From Pseudorhodobacter antarcticus (GTDB taxonomy: Bacteria > Pseudomonadota > Alphaproteobacteria > Rhodobacterales > Rhodobacteraceae): a DNA stretch of 64,000 bases. The notes beneath the pieces were generated by a model. It saw nothing but the letters and a program-made list of their open reading frames with translations. It was not told where the DNA came from and searched no databases. Of the stretch, positions 17,188 to 26,068 are shown piece by piece (position 1 is the stretch's first letter; every line of letters begins with the position of its first letter). The stretch is taken from positions 1 to 64,000 of the forward strand of contig CAMAQR010000011.1 in the NCBI GenBank assembly GCA_945860375.1, written 5' to 3'. The position numbers were made by a program, and so were the translations under genes.

Positions 17188-18719
17188 CGACGCAGACCCT
17201 TGAAATCCGACAGCCGGAAGGCGCCCACGCCGGCACCGATCCCGAAATAGCTGACGATCCCCGCCCCGATCAGCGCCGCCACCGCTCCGTAGCGCCAGAT
17301 CGGGTCGGCCAAGGCCGGGGCCAGCAGATGCGCCAGTCCAAACAGAACCGCGCCCATCAGCGCCGAGGCCAGAATGATCCGGGGCAGGCGGCTGCGCAGA
17401 CGTGGGTCCAGCCGCGCCTCGTCTCCCATGCGGCGTGACCCGATCCACAGCTGCGCTAGCATGATCCAGCCCGCCAGAGTCGTTGCCAAAGCGGTGGCGG
17501 CAAAGCCGATGTAGGGCATCAGGCCCACGGCAATCGCGGCGTTCAGCACCATCGAGACAACGGCATAGCGGAACGGACGCTTGGTGTCCTCGCGGGCATA
17601 AAACAGCGGCTGCAAGACCTTGTGCAGCACGAAAGACGGCAGGCCCGCGCCGTAGATCGCCAGCACCAGCGCGGTGTTCTGGCTGTCGACCGCCGTGAAC
17701 GCCCCGCGCTGGTACAGAACCGTGACCAGTGGCAGCGCGATCACCATCAGGGCGACGGCGGCGGGCAGGGTCAGGGCCAGCGCAAATTCGATGCCCCGGT
17801 TGAAACTGCTGCGCCCGCCCTCGCCGTCGCCCGCGCGCAGGCGGCGTGACAGGTCGGGCAGCAAGACCGTGCCGATGGCGATGCCGACCACGCCCAAGGG
17901 AAGTTGATACAGGCGGTCGGCATAGACCAGCCAGCTGACCGCGCCCTCGGTGTAGCTGGCGACCTGACGACCGACCAGAAGGTTGATCTGCACCACTCCG
18001 CCGGCCAGCACCGCCGGGGCGGCAATCGTCGCCAGCCGTTTCAGATCGGGGGTCAGCGTCGGCCAGCGCGGGGTGAAGTTCAGCCCCAACCGGCGCGCGG
18101 CCATCCATGTGAAGGTCAGTTGCACGATGCCGGTGATCGGCACCGTCCACGCCAAAGTCAGCCCCATGTCCCAGCCAAACCACACCGCCAGCAGCATGGT
18201 GGCGATGAAGATCAGGTTCATCAGCACCGGGACAAACCCGGCCTCGGTAAAGTGCCCGTAGGCGTTCAACACGCCCGACAGCAATGCCACAAGGCTGATG
18301 AACAGGATGTAGCAAAACCCGATCTGACCATAAAGCACCGCCAGATCAAAACGCTCGCTGCCGACGAACCCCGAGGCCATGGCATAGACCAGCCACGGCA
18401 TCGCCAGCGTGCCGATGATGGAAAACACGATCAGCACCGCCGCAAGGCCCGAGAAGGCGTCGCGGGCAAAGCCGTTGGCGTCCTCGCCGCCCTCCAGCTT
18501 TTTGGCAAACATCGGGACGAAGGCCATGTTGAACGCGCCCTCGGCAAAGAAGCGGCGGAACATGTTGGGCAGGGAAAACGCGACGTTGAAGGCGTCGGCC
18601 ACCGGGCCCGCGCCAAGGTAGGCGGCCATCATCATGTCGCGGGCAAACCCTGCCCCGCGCGACAAAAGCGTCCAGCCGCCGACGGTCAGGATGGATCGGA
18701 ACAGGCTGATCGGTTTCAT
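17178..18719 (-). CDS. murJ: lipid II flippase MurJ
   Basis: A 513-residue inner-membrane protein of the MOP superfamily with about 14 membrane helices. It flips lipid II, the peptidoglycan precursor, to the periplasmic face. The N-terminus LSRGAGFARDMMMAAYLGAG and the segment FNVAFSLPNMFRRFFAEGAF are diagnostic, including the essential arginines. A later block, YAREDTKRPFRYAVVSMVLN, is also typical. It lies downstream of glnD and the LpoA-like gene on the same strand, with a 185-base gap that contains the 19-bp palindrome. Confidence 0.93.
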   Translation of the reverse strand: MKPISLFRSILTVGGWTLLSRGAGFARDMMMAAYLGAGPVADAFNVAFSLPNMFRRFFAEGAFNMAFVPMFAKKLEGGEDANGFARDAFSGLAAVLIVFSIIGTLAMPWLVYAMASGFVGSERFDLAVLYGQIGFCYILFISLVALLSGVLNAYGHFTEAGFVPVLMNLIFIATMLLAVWFGWDMGLTLAWTVPITGIVQLTFTWMAARRLGLNFTPRWPTLTPDLKRLATIAAPAVLAGGVVQINLLVGRQVASYTEGAVSWLVYADRLYQLPLGVVGIAIGTVLLPDLSRRLRAGDGEGGRSSFNRGIEFALALTLPAAVALMVIALPLVTVLYQRGAFTAVDSQNTALVLAIYGAGLPSFVLHKVLQPLFYAREDTKRPFRYAVVSMVLNAAIAVGLMPYIGFAATALATTLAGWIMLAQLWIGSRRMGDEARLDPRLRSRLPRIILASALMGAVLFGLAHLLAPALADPIWRYGAVAALIGAGIVSYFGIGAGVGAFRLSDFKGLRRQR

Positions 18720-18793
18720 GGTCGCCCCGCGATTTTGGACAAGCTTACAGCGGTTTGGCGGGCGGGTGAATTGGAAAATGGGGTGTGGGTGAG

Positions 18794-18820
18794 TGGTCCC
18801 GAGTTGGGACCATTTTTTTA
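18794..18820 (+). terminator. 19-bp palindrome copy 2 followed by a T tract
   Basis: TGGTCCCGAGTTGGGACCA (18794-18812) is identical to the palindrome at 12520-12538 and is followed by TTTTTTTA on the plus strand. By shape it is a plus-strand Rho-independent terminator, yet the nearest plus-strand gene ends 1.6 kb upstream and both flanking genes (glnD, murJ) are on the minus strand. It may instead act as a dispersed element or an antisense terminator. Confidence 0.6.
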
Positions 18821-18904
18821 TACATCAAAATCAATGCGTTGAGGTGGTCAACTTAAGGGTTTGTTAAGGATTGGGGTGGGCTGGGCGAAGCCCTCCCCAT
18901 CGGG

Positions 18905-21679
18905 TCAGGTGGCGTTTTGGGCGCGTTCCACGCCTTCGGTGATGGCTTGGCGCAGCTTTTTCTCCAGCGCCTCTTGGCGGTGTTTGGCGTGAAGTTTCAG
19001 GCCGAACATGTCCTTCACATAAAACGCATCCACCACCTGCGCGCCGTAAGTCGCGATCACTGCGGAGGCGATGTAGATGTTGTTGGCGGCCAAAGTGCGG
19101 GTCAGATCATACAGCAGGCCGGGGCGGTCGCGGGTGTCGACCTCGATGATGGTGTAAATCTCGGACCCTTCGTTGTCGAAGGTGATATGGGTCGGAAAGC
19201 GGAACTCACGCTCGCGTTTCTTGACCTTGTCGCGGCCTGCCAGCGCCTCACGCGGGAGCACTTCACCGCGCAGGGTTTTCTCGATCATGCCGCGCAGGCG
19301 GGGCAGGCGCGACACCTCATAAGGCTTGCCATCGGCGTCCTGAATCCAGAACACCGGCGTCGCGTAGCCGTCTTTCGACGTGTAGGTGCGGGCATCGACG
19401 ACATTGGCCCCCACCAGTGCCAAGGCCCCGGCAAGGCGTGAGAATATGCCGGGATGGTCGGCCAAGGCAAAGCAGGCACGGGTGGCGTCGCGGGTGGGTT
19501 CGGGGTGCAGGTCGATGCGGATTTCATCATCGCCAAGGCCGCGCAACAGGCGGGCGAACACCTCTTGGGTGTCGGTAGACAGGCCCTGCCAATAGGGGGC
19601 GTAGTGACGCGCGGTTTCAACCCGCAGGTCCTTGGCATCCCAGTCAGTCAGGCGGGCGCGCAGGCCAGCCTTCGCCTCATCCTCGCGCTTTTCGCGGTTG
19701 ATGTTTTCCAGCCCGCCTTCCAAAGCGTCGGTGGTCTGGCCGTGCAACTGGCGCAGCAGCATGGCCTTCCAGTTGTTCCAGGTGTTCGGCCCCACCCCGC
19801 GAATGTCGCAGACGGTCAGCACCGTCAGCAGGTCCAGCCGCCGCTTGGTCTTCACCGCCTTGGCAAAATCGCGCACGGTGCGTGGGTCGCCGATGTCGCG
19901 TTTCTGCGCCATGTCCGACATCAGCAGATGATAGCGCACCAGCCATTCGACGGTTTCGGTTTCCTCCGCTGTCAGGCCCAGACGCGGGCAAATGCGGCGG
20001 GCGATCTGCGCCCCGATGATGGAATGATCCTCTGGCCGGCCCTTGCCGATGTCATGCAGCAACAAAGCCACATAGATCACCTTGCGATTGACCCCGGCGG
20101 TCAGGATGCCAGAGGCGACGGGCAGGGCCTCGACCAATTCACCGCGTTCGATCTGGGCCAGAACAGAGACGGTCTGGATGATGTGTTCGTCCACCGTGTA
20201 GTGGTGGTAGACGTTGAACTGCATCATCGCGACGATGTTTTCAAATTCGGGGATGAAGGCGGACAGCACGCCCAATTCGTTCATCCGCCGCAGGCCGCGT
20301 TCCGGGTTGCCGTGTTTGAGCAGCAGGTCAAGGAAGATGCGCACGGCCTCGGGGTTGTTGCGCAGATCGTCGTCGATCAGGTGCAGGTTGGCGGCCACCA
20401 TGCGCATGACGTTGGGGTGCAAAAGATACCCCGACCGCAACGCCTCTTCAAAGATGCGCAACAGGTTCAACGGGTCGGCGAAGAACGCCGCCGGATCCAG
20501 AACGTCCAGCCGCCCCTGTACCAGCTTGAACGGCGCTTTGACCTTCTTGCGGGTGAAAAACCCCAACAGGCGCGCCTCGGGTTTGGCGTGGCGGGCCTCC
20601 AGTTCGGTCAGGAAGATGCGGGTCAACTCGCCGACGCGGGTGGCATGGCGGAAGTAGTCCTGCATGAAGAATTCGACCGCGCGACGGCCCGCGGCATCGC
20701 GATAGCCCATGCGGGCGGCGACTTCGACCTGCAGATCGAAGGTCAACTGATCGGTGCAGCGGCCAGTGATGTAGTGCAGATGGCAGCGCGCCGACCACAG
20801 GAAGGTCTCTGCCCGGTCAAAGGTGTCATATTCATCGCGTGTCAGCAGGCCGGCACCGACCAGACCCGCCGAAGACGGCACCCGGTGCAGATATTTGCCG
20901 ATCCAATACAGGGTTTGCAGATCGCGCAAGCCACCCTTGGCCTCTTTGACATTGGGCTCCAGCACATAGCGCTGCCCGCCTTGGCGTTTGTGACGCTCGG
21001 CGCGTTCGGCCAGTTTGGCCTCGATGAATTCAGGGCCGGTGTTGCGGAACAGGTCGGCCCAAAGCCGGTCGCCCAGTTCGGTGGCCAGTTTGGCATGACC
21101 GCCGATGAAGCGGTGTTCCAGCAGCGCGGTGCGGATGGTGATGTCATCGCGCCCCAACCGCAGGCAATCGGCCACGGTGCGGCTGGCGTGGCCGACCTTC
21201 AGCTTGAGATCCCACAGCATGTAAAGCATCGATTCGATGACGGATTCGGCCCAAGGCGTGATCTTCCACGGGGTCAGGAACAGCAAATCCACATCGGAAT
21301 GCGGGGCCATTTCCGCGCGGCCAAAGCCACCGACGGCCAGCACGGAAATCCGTTCCGCCTCGGTCGGGTTGGGCAAAGGGTGCAGGTGCAGGCGGGCGAC
21401 CATCAGGGCGGTTGTGACCAGAATATCGGTCAGATGTGATTGCGCTGTGACAAGCGCCCGCGCGGCCAACGGGCGTTCGGCAAAGGCGGCCTGCAACAGG
21501 GCATTGCCCTGCGCCTTGGCCTCGGTCATGTGGCGCACAGCGATGGCGCGCACGCTGCCGGCGTCGGGGTTCTGGCCCACCTCTGCCGAGATGGCCGCGA
21601 TCAGGGCGGGACCATCGATCACCGACGACGACGGCAGCAGGACGTCGGCGACCGGCAGCGGAAAATCTGTGTCTTTCAT
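18905..21679 (-). CDS. glnD: [protein-PII] uridylyltransferase/uridylyl-removing enzyme
   Basis: A 924-residue nitrogen sensor that uridylylates PII proteins when glutamine is low and reverses this when it is high. The nucleotidyltransferase site is GGFGRAEMAPHSDVDLLFL with D129 and D131. A GlnD-specific middle region follows, then the HD hydrolase domain (HHYTVDEH, LLHDIGKGRPEDH). Two C-terminal ACT domains bind glutamine (ACFALADHPGIFSRLAGAL and EVDTRDRPGLLYDLTRTLA). It starts 8 bases after the LpoA-like gene ends. Confidence 0.96.
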   Translation of the reverse strand: MKDTDFPLPVADVLLPSSSVIDGPALIAAISAEVGQNPDAGSVRAIAVRHMTEAKAQGNALLQAAFAERPLAARALVTAQSHLTDILVTTALMVARLHLHPLPNPTEAERISVLAVGGFGRAEMAPHSDVDLLFLTPWKITPWAESVIESMLYMLWDLKLKVGHASRTVADCLRLGRDDITIRTALLEHRFIGGHAKLATELGDRLWADLFRNTGPEFIEAKLAERAERHKRQGGQRYVLEPNVKEAKGGLRDLQTLYWIGKYLHRVPSSAGLVGAGLLTRDEYDTFDRAETFLWSARCHLHYITGRCTDQLTFDLQVEVAARMGYRDAAGRRAVEFFMQDYFRHATRVGELTRIFLTELEARHAKPEARLLGFFTRKKVKAPFKLVQGRLDVLDPAAFFADPLNLLRIFEEALRSGYLLHPNVMRMVAANLHLIDDDLRNNPEAVRIFLDLLLKHGNPERGLRRMNELGVLSAFIPEFENIVAMMQFNVYHHYTVDEHIIQTVSVLAQIERGELVEALPVASGILTAGVNRKVIYVALLLHDIGKGRPEDHSIIGAQIARRICPRLGLTAEETETVEWLVRYHLLMSDMAQKRDIGDPRTVRDFAKAVKTKRRLDLLTVLTVCDIRGVGPNTWNNWKAMLLRQLHGQTTDALEGGLENINREKREDEAKAGLRARLTDWDAKDLRVETARHYAPYWQGLSTDTQEVFARLLRGLGDDEIRIDLHPEPTRDATRACFALADHPGIFSRLAGALALVGANVVDARTYTSKDGYATPVFWIQDADGKPYEVSRLPRLRGMIEKTLRGEVLPREALAGRDKVKKREREFRFPTHITFDNEGSEIYTIIEVDTRDRPGLLYDLTRTLAANNIYIASAVIATYGAQVVDAFYVKDMFGLKLHAKHRQEALEKKLRQAITEGVERAQNAT

Positions 21680-21687
21680 CGTGCGAT

Positions 21688-22860
21688 TTAGAAGCCCGGG
21701 CCGCCAAAGCTGCGCGGGGCGGCATCAACCACCACCAAGCGCCCGCCGCGGATTTGCGCCACGGCCAGCCCGCGTTCGTTGGTGCCATCAGCGCTCAGTC
21801 GGAAGATGCCGTTGACGCCGACAAAGCCCGACCCTTGGGTCAGCGCAGCCTTGGACACAGCGCCGGTCAGATCGCGCTTCATCAGCGCGCCAATCGCCGC
21901 AATGCCGTCATAGGCCAGGCCCGCGATCGGGTGCGGGGCCTCGCCATAGGCCGCATTGTAACGCGACTGGAACTGCGCATAAAGCGCCGGATCAGGCAAG
22001 GCGAACCAACCGCCTTGCACCCCGGGCAGCGCCAGAGTGGAGGCCGGAATGTCCCAGCGTGTCAGGCCGATGAACTGCGCAGTCGCGGAAGACAGCCCGT
22101 TGTCGGCCAAAAGCTGGCTGACCAAAGGCAAAGCGCCTGCGGTGTCGGCGGTCAGGAAAACCGCCTGTGCGCCAGTGTCCTTGGCCGCCCTGGCAATGCC
22201 GGGGGCGGCCGAAACCACGCCGTTTTGCGAGAATTCATAGCTGCCGGTGGCCACAACCTGACCACCCGCCGCCGAAACGCTTTGCGCAATGGCCGCACGG
22301 CCAATGTCGCCTGCGGTGTTGCGGTCGTGCACGATCATGACCTTGGATTTGCCCTGCCGGACGGCATAGCTGGCCAGTCGCACGGCGGTGTTGCCAAAGG
22401 TTGGCCCCAGCACAAAGACGTTGTTGCCCGCGATGTCGGGGTTGTTGGAAAACGCCAGAACGTTGACGCCCTGCCCGGCCACGGCGACGCCGGCCGCATT
22501 GGCCTCTTGCGCAAACACCGGGCCCAGAATGATCTGCGCGCCCTCTGCCACAGCTTTTGTGGCCATGGCGGCGGCCTGCGCCGGTTGCCCCGCGGTGTTG
22601 TAGACGCGCAAATCCACCTGCGCCCCGCCCAGATCGGCAATCGCCAACCGGGTGGCGTTTTGCAGCGACCGTGCCAACAGCTCATCACTGGCCTGACCGG
22701 AGCCGCCGGGAACCAACAACGCGACCTGCACCTTGCCCGAGGCAGTGCCACCACCCGCGACCGGACCCGCCGTGGGGGTACAGGCGGCCAACACAAGGGC
22801 CGCAGCGCCAACAACAATTTGGCCCAGCGACTTGCGGGCCTGCTTCAAAACAGACAACAT
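21688..22860 (-). CDS. LpoA-like penicillin-binding protein activator lipoprotein
   Basis: A 390-residue lipoprotein with a periplasmic-binding-protein fold. The signal ends in the lipobox LAAC with C27 as the lipidated residue. The mature part (VQVALLVPGGSGQASDELLARS..., GPVFAQEANAAGVAVAGQGV, AGLAYDGIAAIGALM) matches the type 1 binding fold used by LpoA, the activator of PBP1a, and by branched-chain amino-acid binding proteins. No ABC genes are nearby and glnD and murJ lie downstream, which favours the cell-wall role. ATG at 22860 follows GAGG. It is divergent from rsmI. Confidence 0.8.
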   Translation of the reverse strand: MLSVLKQARKSLGQIVVGAAALVLAACTPTAGPVAGGGTASGKVQVALLVPGGSGQASDELLARSLQNATRLAIADLGGAQVDLRVYNTAGQPAQAAAMATKAVAEGAQIILGPVFAQEANAAGVAVAGQGVNVLAFSNNPDIAGNNVFVLGPTFGNTAVRLASYAVRQGKSKVMIVHDRNTAGDIGRAAIAQSVSAAGGQVVATGSYEFSQNGVVSAAPGIARAAKDTGAQAVFLTADTAGALPLVSQLLADNGLSSATAQFIGLTRWDIPASTLALPGVQGGWFALPDPALYAQFQSRYNAAYGEAPHPIAGLAYDGIAAIGALMKRDLTGAVSKAALTQGSGFVGVNGIFRLSADGTNERGLAVAQIRGGRLVVVDAAPRSFGGPGF

Positions 22861-22947
22861 AGGATACCTCACTCGGTGGCGCTCTATAATGTGGTGCAGA
22901 CTAGGCGGTTTGGGGCCGTAAGTAAACTTACCCAAAGGGGAAATGGC

Positions 22948-23820
22948 GTGAGCATCGGCAATCCCACGCCACTCAAATCACGGCTGCTGCCGGGGCTGCA
23001 TTTTCTGGCCACGCCGATCGGCGCCGCACGGGACATCACGCTGCGGGCTTTGGACATTCTGGCCTCGGCCGATGTTCTGGCGGCAGAAGACACGCGCACC
23101 CTGCGGCATCTGATGGAAATTCATGGCATTGCGCTGGGTGATCGACCGTTGGTGGCCTATCACGAGCATAACAACGACACGGCCCTGCCGCGCCTGCTGC
23201 GCGCGATGGCCGAGGGCAAATCGGTGGCCTACGCCTCTGAGGCGGGCACGCCGCTGATTTCCGACCCCGGTTTTCAATTGGGCCGGGCCGCGATTGCCGA
23301 GGGGTTTACGGTGCTGTCCGCGCCCGGGCCGTCGGCGGTGTTGTGTGCGCTGACTGTCTCGGGGCTGCCCAGTGACCGGTTCATGTTCGCAGGGTTTGCC
23401 CCTTCGACCAAATCAGCACGCGAGACGTTTTTGCGCGATCTGGTGCAGGTGCAGGCAACCCTGATCCTGTACGAATCGCCAAAGCGGATTAACCAACTGT
23501 TAGAAGATTTGGTGCAAATTATGGGGGCAGGGCGTAATGCTGCGGTGTGCCGGGAACTGACGAAGCGATTCGAAGAAGTGTCGCGCGGGACTTTGGTGGA
23601 ATTGGCGGCGGCCTTTGACGGGCGCAATGTGAAGGGCGAAATTGTCGTCCTGATAGATCGCGCTTCGGAACAGGTGGCAGATGCGGCAACAGTGGAGCAG
23701 GCTTTGGATCAGGCACTTACCCATATGTCGATGAAAGACGCCGCAGCGGCGGTGGCGCAGGCTTATGGGTTGGCGCGGCGCGATGTGTATCAACTGGCAT
23801 TGAAAAGGGCTGGGCAATGA
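22948..23820 (+). CDS. rsmI: 16S rRNA (cytidine(1402)-2'-O)-methyltransferase
   Basis: A 290-residue SAM-dependent methyltransferase of the tetrapyrrole-methylase fold that 2'-O-methylates C1402 of 16S rRNA. The start GTG at 22948 has AGGGG upstream and gives MSIGNPTPLKSRLLPGLHFL. Diagnostic blocks are LATPIGAARDITLRAL, AAEDTRTLRHLM, EAGTPLISDPG and SAPGPSAVLCAL. The frame is open far upstream but that part runs antisense to the LpoA-like gene. Overlaps yraN by 4 bp. Confidence 0.93.
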   Translation: MSIGNPTPLKSRLLPGLHFLATPIGAARDITLRALDILASADVLAAEDTRTLRHLMEIHGIALGDRPLVAYHEHNNDTALPRLLRAMAEGKSVAYASEAGTPLISDPGFQLGRAAIAEGFTVLSAPGPSAVLCALTVSGLPSDRFMFAGFAPSTKSARETFLRDLVQVQATLILYESPKRINQLLEDLVQIMGAGRNAAVCRELTKRFEEVSRGTLVELAAAFDGRNVKGEIVVLIDRASEQVADAATVEQALDQALTHMSMKDAAAAVAQAYGLARRDVYQLALKRAGQ

Positions 23821-24170
23821 GTGGCGCGCGTTCCTATCAGGCGGGTTTGGCCGCCGAAGATCAGGTGGCACAGTTGTACGCGCGGTCTGGCCGGGCCGTT
23901 TGTGCCCGGCGGTGGCGCGGGTCTGCCGGTGAAATTGACCTGATCGCGCGGGATGGCGCCAACGTGATCTTCATCGAGGTCAAGCAAAGCAAAACCCATG
24001 CGATGGCAGCAGAACACCTGACTCCGCGGCAAATGGCGCGGATTTACAACACGGCTTCGGAATTTCTGGCCGGCGAACCCAATGGCCAGTTGACCGATGT
24101 GCGCATTGATCTGGCCATGGTTGATGCGATGGGTCGGATCGCAGTCTTGGAAAACGCTTACGCGGCGTGA
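23817..24170 (+). CDS. YraN/UPF0102 family nuclease-fold protein
   Basis: A 117-residue protein of the YraN (UPF0102) family with a restriction-endonuclease-like fold. The conserved core GSAGEIDLIARDGANVIFIEVKQS matches the family's E-x-D-x(n)-E-x-K arrangement, except that the usual V-K-x-R ends KQS. Its function is unsettled; DNA processing has been proposed. It follows rsmI with an ATGA overlap, the usual neighbour across bacteria. Confidence 0.85.
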   Translation: MSGARSYQAGLAAEDQVAQLYARSGRAVCARRWRGSAGEIDLIARDGANVIFIEVKQSKTHAMAAEHLTPRQMARIYNTASEFLAGEPNGQLTDVRIDLAMVDAMGRIAVLENAYAA

Positions 24171-24224
24171 TTGCATCCGGCACGGGCTTGCGCCATCAAA
24201 GGGCTGACAACTTCGGAGAGTCAC

Positions 24225-25169
24225 ATGCCCCTCAAGGTAGCGCTACAGATGGACCCGATCGGGTCGGTCAATATCAACGGTGACAGCACCTTCCGCATCG
24301 CGCTGGAGGCGCAGGCGCGGGGCCATTCGCTGTTTTTCTACACTGCCGACAAGCTGGCCTTTGTGGAAGGTCGGGTGATGGCGCGGGGGTTTCCGATCAC
24401 GCTGCGGCACGAGTTGGGCAATCACGTCAGCTATGGTGCGGAAACCGAAGTGGATTTGGCGGAGTTTGATGTGGTTTGGCTGCGGCAGGACCCGCCGTTT
24501 GATATGGGCTACATCACAACCACTCATTTGCTGGACATGATTCACCCGAGAACACTGGTGGTGAACGACCCGTTCTGGGTGCGCAATTATCCTGAAAAGC
24601 TGTTGGTTCTGCGGTTTCCCGAGCTGACCCCACCCACCGCGATTGCCCGCGATTTGCAGACCATCCGCGATTTCAAGACGCGGCATGGCGACATCATCCT
24701 GAAGCCGCTCTACGGCAACGGCGGTGCGGGCGTGTTCCGGCTGGACGCGAACGACCGCAACCTGGCCAGCCTGTATGAGATGTTCACCGGCATCAACCGC
24801 GAGCCGATGATCGTGCAAAAATTCCTGCCTGATGTGTCCAAGGGCGACAAGCGGATCATTTTGGTCGATGGCGAGCCGGTGGGTGCGATCAACCGGGTGC
24901 CGCAGGCGGGGGAAACGCGGTCGAACATGCACGCAGGCGGGCGGCCCGAGAAGGTGGGCCTGACGCCGCGCGACCTTGAGATTTGCGCCGCGATTGGCCC
25001 GGTGTTGCGGGATCATGGCCAGATTTTCGTCGGCATCGATGTGATCGGCGATTACCTGACCGAGATCAACGTCACCTCGCCCACCGGCATCCAGGAGTTG
25101 GAGCGGTTTGACGGCACCAACACCGCCGAACGCATCTGGCAAGTGATCGAGGCCAAGCGCGGGCTATGA
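24225..25169 (+). CDS. gshB: glutathione synthase
   Basis: A 314-residue ATP-grasp enzyme joining gamma-glutamylcysteine and glycine. N-terminal substrate domain begins [38 protein letters not shown] is typical. The ATP-grasp part has [16 protein letters not shown] and the acidic metal ligands in [18 protein letters not shown]. The ATG at 24225 follows GGAGAG. The stop overlaps the hydrolase start by 4 bp. Confidence 0.95.
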   Translation: MPLKVALQMDPIGSVNINGDSTFRIALEAQARGHSLFFYTADKLAFVEGRVMARGFPITLRHELGNHVSYGAETEVDLAEFDVVWLRQDPPFDMGYITTTHLLDMIHPRTLVVNDPFWVRNYPEKLLVLRFPELTPPTAIARDLQTIRDFKTRHGDIILKPLYGNGGAGVFRLDANDRNLASLYEMFTGINREPMIVQKFLPDVSKGDKRIILVDGEPVGAINRVPQAGETRSNMHAGGRPEKVGLTPRDLEICAAIGPVLRDHGQIFVGIDVIGDYLTEINVTSPTGIQELERFDGTNTAERIWQVIEAKRGL

Positions 25170-26068
25170 GCCGGGCGCTGCGTCTTGTCTCATGGGGCAT
25201 GCGCTGGTTGGTTAAGCCGCTGTTGGCGCGCAGTGGGCGGGTGGGTGCGGCGCGGTTTGGCATGGGGTTGGCCAGTTTGGCCTTTGCGCTGCCGCTCGGC
25301 ATCCGGGTTCAGCGTCGGCATGACGGGTGGCGGCTGCGCCCAAAGGCGCCGGGGGCCATGGTGGTGCTTTATTGCCATGGTGGCGCTTATATCGCGGGCA
25401 GTCCTTGGACCCACCGGGGCTTGCTTGGCCGGATTGCCAAAGCGACAGGGGCCGAAGTGGTGGCCCCCGATTATCCGCTGGCCCCGGAACATCCCGCGCC
25501 TGCGGCGTTCAACGCGGCCCGCCTTGCCTTCGCCGCTTTGCAGGCCGAGGGCGTTGCAGCGGGGCGGATCCTTCTGGCCGGGGATTCGGCGGGCGGTGGC
25601 CTCGCGGCTGCTTTGGCCGATGATCTGGCGGCGCGCGGTGTTGCGATTGCCGGGCTGATTCTGCTGTCGCCTTGGGCCGATCTGACGCTGTCGGGCGCGT
25701 CGATCACCAGCCATGCGCAGGCCGATCCGCTGTTGCCGGCGTCGCGGGTGCGCGCAGTGATTGACCAAGTGCGCGGCGATCTGGCGGCGGCTGACCCACG
25801 GTTGTCACCGCTGTTTGGCACGGCACCGACGGCCCAGCCGACGTTGATTCTGGTCGGTGAAAACGAAATCCTGCTGGACGATTCGCGGCGGTTGGCGGTA
25901 CATTTGCGGGCTAAAGGCGCACGGGTTGATCTGCACATTGAGCCGGACGCGCCGCATGTCTACCCCTATCTGGCCCCCTATGTGCCAGAGGCGCGGCGGG
26001 CAATCCGGCAGATTGCGGCCTTTGTTCAGTCGGTTAGCCCTTTGCCCCCACTGCCAACCGATAGCTGA
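25166..26068 (+). CDS. alpha/beta hydrolase of the hormone-sensitive-lipase type
   Basis: A 300-residue esterase-like protein. The oxyanion motif is HGGA ([11 protein letters not shown], about residue 70), the nucleophile is in GDSAGGG (about residue 140), and the acid and base are expected in the segments GENEIL and [10 protein letters not shown]. The first 35 residues are hydrophobic and may form a membrane anchor. It overlaps gshB and runs 35 bp into the end of the convergent yifB gene. The substrate is unknown; short-chain esters are usual for the family. Confidence 0.82.
   Translation: MSRALRLVSWGMRWLVKPLLARSGRVGAARFGMGLASLAFALPLGIRVQRRHDGWRLRPKAPGAMVVLYCHGGAYIAGSPWTHRGLLGRIAKATGAEVVAPDYPLAPEHPAPAAFNAARLAFAALQAEGVAAGRILLAGDSAGGGLAAALADDLAARGVAIAGLILLSPWADLTLSGASITSHAQADPLLPASRVRAVIDQVRGDLAAADPRLSPLFGTAPTAQPTLILVGENEILLDDSRRLAVHLRAKGARVDLHIEPDAPHVYPYLAPYVPEARRAIRQIAAFVQSVSPLPPLPTDS

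Noticed and set aside
16363..18315. 650-codon minus-strand frame overlapping murJ and the rhomboid gene
   Set aside because: It shares the murJ strand in another frame and is opposite the rhomboid gene; murJ fits its family over its whole length.
19454..21439. 661-codon open frame on the plus strand opposite glnD
   Set aside because: Long antisense frames are common in GC-rich genes. Its composition is Gln/Gly/Val-rich without domains, while glnD on the other strand has all expected motifs.
21754..22947. Upstream extension of rsmI
   Set aside because: The frame stays open but is antisense to the LpoA-like gene. RsmI homology starts after the GTG at 22948, which has a ribosome site.
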